Below, in pieces: positions 1 through 7,216 of a stretch of 64,000 nucleotides of DNA. The DNA is taken from contig NZ_JANKBI010000005.1 in assembly GCF_024622195.1 (NCBI RefSeq), positions 1 to 64,000 of the forward strand, read 5' to 3'. Both the position numbers and the translations under genes were made by a program. How positions within the stretch are numbered: the first letter of the stretch is position 1; each line of letters begins with the position of its first letter. The notes under the pieces were generated by a model. It was given only the letters and a program-made list of their open reading frames with translations, did no database searches and was not told the DNA's origin. Origin of the DNA: Murimonas intestini (lineage in GTDB: Bacteria; Bacillota; Clostridia; Lachnospirales; Lachnospiraceae).

Positions 1-3
1 ATT

Positions 4-21
4 ACATAATAACAATTATGT
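4..21 (-). repeat. Inverted copy of the palindromic core repeat
   Basis: The sequence acataataacaattatgt is the exact reverse complement of the 18-bp core present four times at 304-423. The three bases to its left (att) also match the reverse complement of the bases that follow the cores on the other side, so the repeat probably continues past the window edge. The core is a dyad (ACATAAT, 4-bp asymmetric TGTT centre, ATTATGT), the shape expected for a tyrosine-recombinase crossover site. It forms the left arm of a putative invertible segment. Confidence 0.8.
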
Positions 22-303
22 TGTGGCTGATATTCTATATGCCAAAGTGAGGGTAATATCTATTAAAAAGATTAGATAGAAAATAGAATTTTGCAAAAAT
101 TCAAAAAGAATTGTCTGTACTTTCAATTTATATTTAAAAATTTATATCTGCACATTTTTTAAATTTGGTGCAACTAATGTTAAAAAACAAAAAAATTGAC
201 CTAAAACTACATGAGGGGGGAAATTTAGCCTTTTTCTATTGACATTTTTTTCCAGCAATAGTATTATACATTTAATGCAGATATGTTTTTGCAATGTAAT
301 ACT
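22..303. promoter_or_regulatory. Putative invertible promoter segment
   Basis: This 282-bp AT-rich, gene-free segment lies between oppositely oriented copies of the 18-bp core (4-21 and 304-423), next to a tyrosine recombinase gene. It carries a near-consensus promoter that points right in this assembly. Rightward transcription would meet the terminator at 428-450, so this orientation looks silent. After inversion the same promoter would read left, off the window edge, into an unseen gene. The recombination itself is inferred; the inverted repeats, promoter and terminator are seen directly. Confidence 0.65.
239..267 (+). promoter_or_regulatory. Sigma-A promoter inside the invertible segment
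   Basis: TTGACA at 239-244 and TATTAT at 262-267 are separated by exactly 17 bp, a near-perfect vegetative promoter. There is no rightward gene for it to serve here: the next gene (501-1370) is on the other strand and a terminator intervenes. Confidence 0.75.
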
Positions 304-423
304 ACATAATTGTTATTATGTAATACAAGGCGAAAACACATAATTGTTATTATGTAATGCAAGGCGAAAACACATAATTGTTATTATGTAATGCAAGGCG
401 AAAACACATAATTGTTATTATGT
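304..423 (+). repeat. Four direct 18-bp palindromic cores at 34-bp spacing
   Basis: The core acataattgttattatgt occurs at 304-321, 338-355, 372-389 and 406-423. The 16-bp linkers are aatacaaggcgaaaac once and aatgcaaggcgaaaac twice. The regular 34-bp period is about three helical turns. The cores are inverted relative to the copy at 4-21. They are candidate binding and crossover sites for the recombinase at 501-1370. Confidence 0.85.
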
Positions 424-427
424 TGTA

Positions 428-450
428 CAGGTAGAGATACCTGTTTTTTT
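428..450 (+). terminator. Rho-independent terminator facing the invertible promoter
   Basis: A CAGGTA / TACCTG stem with a gaga loop is followed by seven T residues on the + strand. It lies immediately right of the repeat array, where it would stop rightward transcripts before they run antisense into the recombinase gene. Confidence 0.75.
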
Positions 451-500
451 GTCCCTTTCTGCACTTCTCAATTCCTCCTTTCTGCATCAACATCCTTTAC

Positions 501-1370
501 TCAGCAGGGCACCTGCCCCAAATCAGATATTAATCCCAGCCCGTTTATAATTGCCTGGAACTGTGCCATAGTGTCTGCCGTGTATATCCTGGTGACTTCC
601 AGACTGCTGTGCCCCAGAATATCTGCCAGTGCTGTCAGATTTTTTGTGGCATGATAAAAGGTACGTGCAAATAGATGACGTAAATTATGAGGGAAAACTT
701 TTTTAGCATCCACACCTGTATCTTCAGACAATGATTTCATTTCCGCCCATATATTGCTGCGGTTTTTAGGATTTCCCTGTTTTGTTACAAATACCGGGCC
801 TGAGTCAATCCGTTCTTTACCTGCAAAATAAAGCAGTTTTTTTACAAGCACGTCCGGAAGCAGGATGATCCTTGCCTTTCCTTTATTATTCACTTCAATT
901 CTGCGCTTTTTCAGGCTTTCTATTGTTATATAACGAAGCTCTGATATCCTGATCCCTGTGGCACAAATCGATTCCATTATCAGGGCCAGCTGATGTTTTC
1001 CCTTCTTTTGCGCTGAATCTACCAGATTCCTGTATTCCTTATTCGTCATCTCTTTCTCAAGAAACATTTTTTTCTGTATCTTAAAGCTTTTAATTTTCAT
1101 AACCGAGAGGCCCTGGAATTCTAAAAAACTGTTGAGCGCCGCTATCATTGAATTTGCACTGCTGACTGCATATCTTTCTTTCAGCCATTCTTTGTAATCC
1201 AGAAGTTTCCTTCTGTCTGCATCTGAATCTTCTCCAATAAATTTTAGAAATGTATTCATGTCCGTGAGATACTTTGATATAGTAGCTTCTGCCCGTTCCT
1301 GTTCGCGCAGGTAAGAAACGAATGCTTTCAGTTCATTATGTCCTACCCTGCATATCATTTTTTCATACAT
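501..1370 (-). CDS. Tyrosine recombinase/integrase (probable DNA invertase)
   Basis: A 289-aa site-specific recombinase that breaks and rejoins DNA through a phosphotyrosine. An N-terminal SAM-like core-binding domain (about residues 10-90) precedes the catalytic domain. All catalytic residues are visible: R141 (ATGIRISEL), K164, H228 and R231 (HNLRH), H254 (LGHSS) and Y263 (RIYT). The ATG at 1370 has a GGAGGA site 7-8 nt upstream and its own strong promoter. At this size, without a DNA-binding arm or neighbouring excisionase, and beside inverted core repeats, it resembles phase-variation recombinases of gut Firmicutes more than a phage or ICE integrase. Its role in flipping 22-303 is inferred from context. 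Confidence 0.9.
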   Translation of the reverse strand: MYEKMICRVGHNELKAFVSYLREQERAEATISKYLTDMNTFLKFIGEDSDADRRKLLDYKEWLKERYAVSSANSMIAALNSFLEFQGLSVMKIKSFKIQKKMFLEKEMTNKEYRNLVDSAQKKGKHQLALIMESICATGIRISELRYITIESLKKRRIEVNNKGKARIILLPDVLVKKLLYFAGKERIDSGPVFVTKQGNPKNRSNIWAEMKSLSEDTGVDAKKVFPHNLRHLFARTFYHATKNLTALADILGHSSLEVTRIYTADTMAQFQAIINGLGLISDLGQVPC

Positions 1371-1398
1371 GTATTATCCTCCTTTTCCTCTGTCAAAT

Positions 1399-1427
1399 AT
1401 TATATTAAGCATATTTATTAATTGCAA
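1399..1427 (-). promoter_or_regulatory. Promoter of the recombinase gene
   Basis: On the minus strand TTGCAA (1422-1427) and TATAAT (1399-1404) are separated by 17 bp, about 30 bp upstream of the recombinase start codon. It lies outside the invertible segment, so expression of the recombinase should not depend on orientation. Confidence 0.7.
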
Positions 1428-1490
1428 TGAGCAAACCTGTCCTGGAATATATTTCCAGAAGCAAAGGCTGTTATAAACAGATTTCTGCAG

Positions 1491-1522
1491 AATAAAAATG
1501 GATGCTGTTAAACACAGCATCC
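1491..1522 (-). terminator. Terminator of the HAD/EFR1 operon
   Basis: An inverted repeat GGATGCTG / CAGCATCC (1500-1522) is followed on the minus strand by a T-rich tract (ATTTTTATT). It lies just downstream of the HAD gene stop and ends the leftward operon. Confidence 0.7.
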
Positions 1523-1550
1523 ACAGACATAAAACATTTACTTTATGATA

Positions 1551-2213
1551 TTAACCTATTCTCAATTCCTTCACCACTTCCCGGAGACTGCCAAACCTTC
1601 TCACACCCTCTATTTCTTTCCTGCCGTCCCTGTCCACCAGCCATGGCGTGATGCCTGCTGACATGGCACCTTTTACATCACTTTCCAGGGAGTCTCCTAT
1701 ATGAACCACCTCTTCAGGCGCACAACCGCTTATCTTCAGGGCTTCCTGGAATATCCTCCTGTCAGGCTTATAGTACCCGGCCTTTTCACTTGTTATGATC
1801 CCGGCCGGATGGATCTTTAGCCGTTTTACAGCTTCCTCCAGATACTTGTCATCATTGTTGGATACAAGATAGATTGGAAGAGGACACTCCTCAAAGAATT
1901 CCTTTGTATCGTCAAATACAGGCGAATACTTCCAGTGCATCTCCAGGCCATGACAAAGTTCGTCCGCACTGTCTGTAAAGCCGTATTCCTCCATGATCCT
2001 TTCGAATGTCTCAACAGCAATGTCATGCTCCGGCTTGAAATCCCGGCCGCAATACTTTCCCAGAAGGCTGTCATGCAGCCTGAACCAGGCGGCCGCCACC
2101 TCTGACGGCGATTCAGTATGTGCCTGTTTATGGCATCTGTAGATCACTTCGTTTACGTACCTGCTCTCTTCTGAAACAATAGTTCCCATATAATCGATAA
2201 ATACTGTTTTCAT
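1551..2213 (-). CDS. HAD-superfamily hydrolase
   Basis: A 220-aa haloacid dehalogenase-like hydrolase, probably a small-molecule phosphatase. Motif I is FIDYMGT with nucleophile D7; the second Asp usual in phosphatases is replaced by Met, as in dehalogenase-like branches. Motif II is S118 (LVSNND), motif III is K149 (YYKPD), and motif IV is HIGDSLESD (D174, D179). A helical cap fills roughly residues 15-95. The start ATG follows AGGAGAGAGA. It lies 8 bp after the EFR1 ferredoxin gene on the same strand and shares its terminator, so they form an operon. The substrate cannot be told from sequence. Confidence 0.88.
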   Translation of the reverse strand: MKTVFIDYMGTIVSEESRYVNEVIYRCHKQAHTESPSEVAAAWFRLHDSLLGKYCGRDFKPEHDIAVETFERIMEEYGFTDSADELCHGLEMHWKYSPVFDDTKEFFEECPLPIYLVSNNDDKYLEEAVKRLKIHPAGIITSEKAGYYKPDRRIFQEALKISGCAPEEVVHIGDSLESDVKGAMSAGITPWLVDRDGRKEIEGVRRFGSLREVVKELRIG

Positions 2214-2221
2214 TCTCTCTC

Positions 2222-2986
2222 CTAAAAAAATTCATTCTTTTTATGTCCTGAACATGCCTTCTTCAGCGACTGGGATGCAGCCGCAAGCATGATCTTATTC
2301 AGGGACCTGGCATGCTGCGGGCAGATACTGATACATCTCATACACGAGATACACTTCTTTGTATCTGTTTCACTGGGGTTCCCGGCGGGAATGGCCTGTG
2401 CCGGGCACCTTGACGCACAGAGGCCGCACTCAGTACACTTTTTTCTGTCAGCGGAGGGCTTCAGAGGCACACCTTTATACTCCCGGTACTCTGTATTTCC
2501 GGGAACCTCCACACTGACTGGCACTTCCATCTGTTCCAGACGCCTTCTGATCTCAGAACCAAACTTCTTCAGTTCCTCCTGATCTGCCATATCCGGTCTG
2601 CCTGTCCCATACTGGTGCATGATAGAATGCTCAGTCACTGCCGCTGCTGCTGCCACGGCTATAAATCCCGCATCTTCCACTGTCTGCCTTAATTCCAGCA
2701 AAGTATCATCATATGCCCTGTTTCCATATGACACTATAAGAACAGCTGGTGTATGGCTGCCCCGCAGTTCTTTTATCCTCTGGACTGCCAGTTCCGGTAC
2801 TCTTCCGCCATAGGAAGGCACTGCGAACATCACCAGTTCATCAGGCCCGAATTCTCTGCTGTGTGCCTCCACTGAAATATCTATCTCCTCTTTTTCCCAT
2901 TCCAGGCCTTCCCCCAGTGCGTCAGCTGCCTTCTGTGTGCCTCCTGTCGGACTGAAAACTACCTTATTTAATTTTGTTATTTTCAT
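2222..2986 (-). CDS. EFR1 family flavodoxin-ferredoxin fusion
   Basis: A 254-aa cytoplasmic electron-transfer protein. The N-terminus is flavodoxin-like with the FMN phosphate loop SPTGGT (residues 12-17) and a PSYGGRVP segment near 57. The C-terminus holds two 4Fe-4S clusters, CxxCxxCxxxC at C184/187/190/194 and again at C212/215/218/222, each followed by Pro. This architecture defines the EFR1 (EF_0839-like) family, common in anaerobic Firmicutes; its partner is unknown. The start ATG overlaps the stop codon of the broken ArsR gene upstream by 4 bp (ATGA), the remains of a translationally coupled regulator-ferredoxin pair. Confidence 0.92.
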   Translation of the reverse strand: MKITKLNKVVFSPTGGTQKAADALGEGLEWEKEEIDISVEAHSREFGPDELVMFAVPSYGGRVPELAVQRIKELRGSHTPAVLIVSYGNRAYDDTLLELRQTVEDAGFIAVAAAAAVTEHSIMHQYGTGRPDMADQEELKKFGSEIRRRLEQMEVPVSVEVPGNTEYREYKGVPLKPSADRKKCTECGLCASRCPAQAIPAGNPSETDTKKCISCMRCISICPQHARSLNKIMLAAASQSLKKACSGHKKNEFF

Positions 2987-3266
2987 ATTTTCCTTCCTTT
3001 CTCATCTGCGGACCCCTCCGGGTTCTGCCTGCTCTGAAGCATCCTGCAGTTTTCCATGACTGTCTCCATCTTTTTAAACAGGGCTATCAATTCCTTCATT
3101 CTGACACTCCCTCCATCCAGATAGTAATAATTTTTCGTCCCGTCTTTTCTATCAATGTCAGGATAATGGACTGCCGTGTCTCGTCTCCTATGGCAGATAG
3201 CATATCACCGCAGCTCTTAAACTGCCCTGCAAATTTCTCCTTCTTTTCACAGTGCAAGCAATCCAT
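2983..3266 (-). pseudogene. ArsR-family regulator, internally deleted and frameshifted
   Basis: From the ATG at 3266 (GGAGGA six nt upstream) the frame reads MDCLHCEKKEKFAGQ, then SAIGDETRQSIILTLIE, the typical N-terminus and first helices of an ArsR winged helix. It then jumps to the wing and tail. In the open frame it ends at 3096 after 56 codons. In another frame the family-like text TKNYYYLDGG, then MKELIALFKKMETVMENC, continues to a TGA overlapping the EFR1 start. The central recognition-helix segment (about 40-50 residues) is missing and the frames no longer join. A working repressor is therefore unlikely, and the downstream operon is probably derepressed. Confidence 0.75.
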
Positions 3267-3317
3267 TTCTGTTCCTCCGTCTTCTCCGGCCAGAGCCTTT
3301 CATCTGCCAGGGCGTGC

Positions 3318-3372
3318 TTGAAAAATGCTTTCCGTGTGATGAGCGTCACAGTTTGTGGGAATGATTTTTCAA
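3318..3372. promoter_or_regulatory. Nested dyad in the 3267-3625 intergenic region
   Basis: TTGAAAAAT (3318-3326) and ATTTTTCAA (3364-3372) form a perfect 9-bp inverted repeat enclosing a second dyad, GTGATGAGCGTCAC. It lies upstream of the broken ArsR regulator, so it could be that regulator's operator. Nothing else identifiable was seen in the remaining intergenic DNA up to 3625; the small open frames there look random. Confidence 0.35.
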
Positions 3373-3625
3373 ACAGGCTCCAGTACAATTATCATGGAGC
3401 GCCGGCTTTTATGGTTTATATTTTTCGACCATTACTTTACCATTATATTACAGTTGTTCTGCTCCGTCTATATTGGGAAAGAAAATCGAGACATAAGATG
3501 TTACGGCTCACTCAGTAATCAGCAGCTGTGGGAATTCACTTTCAGCAGGAATTATCATGAATCTGTCTCCTGATCCTGCTAAACTGTAGTCAAAGACGCC
3601 GCACCGGCAGACAGGAGAGATGAAA

Positions 3626-4759
3626 ATGCAGACAAATAAAACGATCCAGGCACACACTATTGAATTAAAAGGAAAAAGCTATGATATCGGATATGCCCAG
3701 GGAATGGCTATCTCAGCCATACCTGCCATGAAGGAAATCCATACCGCAGGCTTTAAAGGATTTGATTCTGAAGAAGTAAAGAGGGCACAGTCACTATTTG
3801 GACGCTTCTGCCCCGGACTCAATGAAGAGCTGGCCGGATTTGCAGATGCTCTGAAAGCTGCGCCGGAGCAGATTGTATATTTTGCCATGACCTTCCTGCG
3901 GCCAAACTGCAGCCACATGGTGATCCATCCACAGATGACAGAAAATGGGCATATCCTGCTGGCCAGGAACTATGAGTTCAGCAATGAAGCAGAAGACTTC
4001 ATTCTTGCCAGGACAAGTGTTGACGGAAAATATACCCATATAGGGACAAGCGTGCTGAATTTCGGCAGGGAGGACGGCTTTAATGAAGCAGGCCTGGCCA
4101 TCACTATGAGTTCCTGCGGTTTTCCCGTCGGCGCTCCTGAATATATGCGCCGGCCTGCAATAGAGGGGCTGCAGTACTGGGCTGTCATCCGCACCCTTCT
4201 TGAAAACTGCCGGAATATAGATGAAGCTCTTGATATGGTCCGGGACATGCCTGTTGCCTACAACCTGAACCTGATCGCCGCTGACAAATCAGGCAGTGCC
4301 ATCCTTATAGAAACTCTGGACGGACGCCTGGCATTTCACAGGCTGGATCCGGAGACAGAGAGATATCTCCATGCCACAAACCACGCCGTGATCCCTGAGC
4401 TGGCTGCTCTGGAACCTGCTGTCATGGAACATTCCGCCGTCAGATATGACTATATTAAAAGGACGCTGGACGCTTCCGGAAAAATTTCTAAAGCTGCACT
4501 AAAGTCCATGCTTCTCTCAAATTATCCTGATGGTCTGTGCTGCCGCTATTATCAGGAATTTTTTGGAACTACAAAAAGCATGGTAATTGACCCTGTTGAT
4601 GGTATAATAGACTTATGCTGGGGCGGCAGCGCCGGAAATGGCTGGAATTCATATTCCATGTCAGATCCTTTTGAGGAAGGCGTACACCCCGTAACTATCA
4701 CGAATGAAAAGGCAGCTCCGTCTGTCTTTCAGTACATTACACACAGGAGTACATTGTGA
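3626..4759 (+). CDS. C45-family autoproteolytic acyltransferase/hydrolase
   Basis: A roughly 377-aa protein of the Ntn-hydrolase clan related to acyl-CoA:6-aminopenicillanate acyltransferase and linear amide C-N hydrolases. The motif RPNCSHM near residue 95 offers the Cys expected to become the N-terminal nucleophile after self-cleavage. It is followed by the family's LLARNYEFS and GFNEAGLAITMSS segments. No signal peptide is evident, so it is probably cytoplasmic. An ATG at 3620 abuts the AGGAG site (2-nt gap) whereas the ATG at 3626 has an 8-nt gap, so 3626 is preferred. The stop overlaps the GTG start of the AraC gene, so the two are co-translated. The substrate is unknown. Confidence 0.85.
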   Translation: MQTNKTIQAHTIELKGKSYDIGYAQGMAISAIPAMKEIHTAGFKGFDSEEVKRAQSLFGRFCPGLNEELAGFADALKAAPEQIVYFAMTFLRPNCSHMVIHPQMTENGHILLARNYEFSNEAEDFILARTSVDGKYTHIGTSVLNFGREDGFNEAGLAITMSSCGFPVGAPEYMRRPAIEGLQYWAVIRTLLENCRNIDEALDMVRDMPVAYNLNLIAADKSGSAILIETLDGRLAFHRLDPETERYLHATNHAVIPELAALEPAVMEHSAVRYDYIKRTLDASGKISKAALKSMLLSNYPDGLCCRYYQEFFGTTKSMVIDPVDGIIDLCWGGSAGNGWNSYSMSDPFEEGVHPVTITNEKAAPSVFQYITHRSTL

Positions 4760-5634
4760 ATTATTTAAAAGCTCTGGAACATGCCATCATTTATATAGAA
4801 GACCACTTATCAGAACCCTTCAGTGTTGAGGAAGCCGCCCGCTATGCCGGCTACTCCTACTACCATCTCACCCGGCAGTTTTCGGCTGTCCTGGGTGAGA
4901 GCATAGGGAGCTATGTCCGGAAAAGGCGTCTTGCCAATGCTGCCAAAGATCTGATCTACTCAGATGAACGCATCCTGGACATCGCCCTGAAATGGGGGTT
5001 TGAATCAAGCGAAGCTTTCAGCAGGGCATTCAAATCCCTGTACATGATGAATCCTGCTGCTTACAGGCGAAACCGCCTTGACCTGTTTATCGGCAAAAAG
5101 CCCATGCTGGATGAGGAACGACTCAGCCATCTGGCCGAAAACCTGACTGTACAGCCTGTGCTTACCACTCTGCCTGATATAAAAGTAGCCGGCCTGAGGG
5201 GCCAGACTACGCTCAGGGATAATGTACTGCCCGGGCTATGGGCAGAATTCAACTCCATATCTCATAAAATACCTGATGCCATCCCGGGAGGCAGAGGTTT
5301 TGGTATCTGCGAGGCCTGCTCTGAAGGCAATACCCTACTAAATATGAATGAAGACGTGAATTTTTCCGAGATTGCAGGTATTGAAGTATCCAGCCTGGAA
5401 CATATAAAACCCCCCTTTACAGGAAAAATCCTGAAAGGAGGGCGTTATGCCGTTTTTACCCATAAGGGCAGCCTCTCCAGACTTTCTGAGACATTTGAAT
5501 ATATCTGGGGAACCTGGTTTTTATCTGCTCAGGAGGAGCTTGACTTCAGGGAGGATTTTGAACTCTACGATGAACGCTTCCTGGGCTACGACCATCCTGA
5601 ATCCAGGATAGATCTTTATATTCCTGTTAAATGA
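4756..5634 (+). CDS. AraC-family regulator with GyrI-like effector domain
   Basis: A 292-aa regulator. Residues 1-110 form the two-helix-turn-helix AraC DNA-binding domain (SVEEAARYAGYSYYHLTRQF and the second HTH around DIALKWGFESSEAFSRAFK). Residues 140-292 resemble the GyrI/Rob-type small-molecule binding fold (FTGKILKGGRYAVFTHKG; DLYIPVK at the end). The start is GTG at 4756, overlapping the preceding stop (GTGA), with AGGAG inside the upstream gene. This domain order matches SoxS/Rob-like drug- or metabolite-responsive regulators. Coupling to the C45 hydrolase suggests it senses that enzyme's substrate or product (inference). Confidence 0.88.
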   Translation: MNYLKALEHAIIYIEDHLSEPFSVEEAARYAGYSYYHLTRQFSAVLGESIGSYVRKRRLANAAKDLIYSDERILDIALKWGFESSEAFSRAFKSLYMMNPAAYRRNRLDLFIGKKPMLDEERLSHLAENLTVQPVLTTLPDIKVAGLRGQTTLRDNVLPGLWAEFNSISHKIPDAIPGGRGFGICEACSEGNTLLNMNEDVNFSEIAGIEVSSLEHIKPPFTGKILKGGRYAVFTHKGSLSRLSETFEYIWGTWFLSAQEELDFREDFELYDERFLGYDHPESRIDLYIPVK

Positions 5635-5645
5635 TGGCATATGGC

Positions 5646-6338
5646 CTATTGGAGCTGTTCTCCACCTGAAACCTCTTCTTTTATAAACATCAGGGCAAAT
5701 CCGCCCATCAGCGCGGCCGCTGCTATCCATATAGCACGCTCTCCCATGCCTGGTGTAACAAGCGCTCCTATCGCGGCGCCTGCTGCAAAAACAAGGATCA
5801 CAAAATAGTAATGAAGGCTTTTCCGTTTCAGCTCCCTGTCTTTTGTAATATGGTATCTGCACAACAATTCTGTGGCATTCCTCATATTCCCTATACACAT
5901 AGTCGTTGCACACGGAAGGCCCCTGAATTTCCTGAAGCTCTCCACCTGCATGGCACACGCAAATGACATCAGCACATTAGCAGCCATATTAAGGGACTGG
6001 GGCATAAAACCCACTGTGATAAGCAGAATAATCTCCGCCGCCAGCACGATCTGCCTCCAGTGTATCCTCTCGTATTCCCTGCAGCGGTGCCTGACCCAGC
6101 CTGTGACATAGACTCCCAGGAGGAACGCCAGAAGAGGCAACAGATAGTGGGCGGCATTCAGCAAGTTTCCCTGGGCCAGATTCTGTCCCAGCAGCACGAT
6201 ATTCCCTGTCTGCGCATTTGCAAACACATGCCCCCGGCAATTATAAGAATAAGCGTCCTGAAAACCTCCGGCCAGCGTGAGGAATACTGCTAGCAGCAGT
6301 GACTCAGACATCTGGCCATTCCATTTTTTCTTCAGCAC
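5646..6338 (-). CDS. DUF1275 (YoaK-like) membrane protein
   Basis: A 230-aa polytopic membrane protein with about six hydrophobic segments and the DUF1275 signature near its start (TLAGGFQDAYSY, then FANAQTGNIVLLG). The biochemical function of the family is unknown. The start is GTG at 6338, overlapping the preceding GNAT stop by 7 bp, with GGAAGG 6 nt upstream. It is the last gene of a leftward operon with the GNAT and the TetM-like GTPase and converges on the AraC gene 11 bp away. No terminator is obvious in that short gap. Confidence 0.87.
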   Translation of the reverse strand: MLKKKWNGQMSESLLLAVFLTLAGGFQDAYSYNCRGHVFANAQTGNIVLLGQNLAQGNLLNAAHYLLPLLAFLLGVYVTGWVRHRCREYERIHWRQIVLAAEIILLITVGFMPQSLNMAANVLMSFACAMQVESFRKFRGLPCATTMCIGNMRNATELLCRYHITKDRELKRKSLHYYFVILVFAAGAAIGALVTPGMGERAIWIAAAALMGGFALMFIKEEVSGGEQLQ

Positions 6339-7207
6339 TCCTGCCTTCCCTCCTCTGATCCCCGCTGTAATCTCTGTCTGAAATACCTCACCTCAAAAAC
6401 AGGAGCAAATCCATACTTTCTGTACAAATTCAGCGCCGGCGGATTTTTACTGTCCACATCCAGCACAACCTTCTTTTTCTGCTCCTCTGCCATATTCAGA
6501 GCTGCCCGCACCGCCTGGCTGCCGTACCCCAGCCCCCGCATGGCCTTCTTTACTACAACGCCGCACAGATAGATATTCTCGCCATACTCCAGATTAAATA
6601 TTGCCGCCGGCTCACTGCCGTCATAGAGAATATATCCCTCACGTGTCTCTGAAGCCAATATGGCTGCTGCTCCCCCTCCGTCACTGCCATATTCCTCCTC
6701 TGCTACAGACATAAAATCCGCAGTATTTTCTTCTGACAGCTGCTTCAGTATGATCCCCTCGCCAAGAGGGGCGTAAGAAGGCCCGCACTCCATGGTATAT
6801 TCTGTATGGCTGTGTTCTGCCGTCCCCAGCCCCTGCAAGTACTTCATTCCTGCCGGGCTGGCCGGCTCAACCGCGAACAGAAAGTCCGGCACTCCGGCTG
6901 ACCGCAGCACTTCCCCGGCCCGGTCCAGCAATGCCGTAAAATACCCTCTGCCGCGGCTGCCGGTCCTGGTAAAGCCTGTCACCTCTCCCTCCCGTTTATC
7001 CGGCATGAACAAATTCAGGAAAGATACAAGCAAGCCATCCTCATATCCCATAAAAAAACAGTCCAGTTTCCTGTCAAAATTCAGTTCTGATGACAGCCAT
7101 ATTCTGTTCTGAAGCACTTCCTCCCCATAGATCTGGTCTTCGAGAGCCTCTATCTCTGCTTTCTGCCTGTCATCCAGAACTGATAAAGTTCTAATCTCAT
7201 ACCCCAT
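6332..7207 (-). CDS. GNAT N-acetyltransferase (two-domain)
   Basis: A 291-aa cytoplasmic acetyltransferase. The C-terminal GNAT domain (about 150-280) shows the acetyl-CoA loop VVKKAMRGLGYGSQAV and the NPPALNLYRKYGFAPV motif near the end. The N-terminal half looks like a second, degenerate GNAT fold (TRTGSRGRGYFTALLDRAGE, GMKYLQGLG). The acceptor substrate is unknown. It lies between the TetM-like GTPase (9 bp upstream) and DUF1275 (7-bp overlap), so the three are one transcript. The ATG at 7207 follows a GAGAGA site. Confidence 0.88.
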   Translation of the reverse strand: MGYEIRTLSVLDDRQKAEIEALEDQIYGEEVLQNRIWLSSELNFDRKLDCFFMGYEDGLLVSFLNLFMPDKREGEVTGFTRTGSRGRGYFTALLDRAGEVLRSAGVPDFLFAVEPASPAGMKYLQGLGTAEHSHTEYTMECGPSYAPLGEGIILKQLSEENTADFMSVAEEEYGSDGGGAAAILASETREGYILYDGSEPAAIFNLEYGENIYLCGVVVKKAMRGLGYGSQAVRAALNMAEEQKKKVVLDVDSKNPPALNLYRKYGFAPVFEVRYFRQRLQRGSEEGRQEC

Positions 7208-7216
7208 ATATCTCTC

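Noticed and set aside
304..423. CRISPR array
   Set aside because: The repeats are only 18 bp with identical 16-bp linkers and no variable spacers or cas genes, so this is a tandem recombinase-site array.
412..654. 80-codon open frame on the + strand over the repeat array and recombinase end
   Set aside because: It runs antisense to the recombinase gene, starts inside a repeat and crosses a terminator; no ribosome site.
3188..3388. 66-codon frame upstream of the ArsR remnant
   Set aside because: It overlaps the remnant in another frame, has no ribosome site and shows no protein-like pattern.
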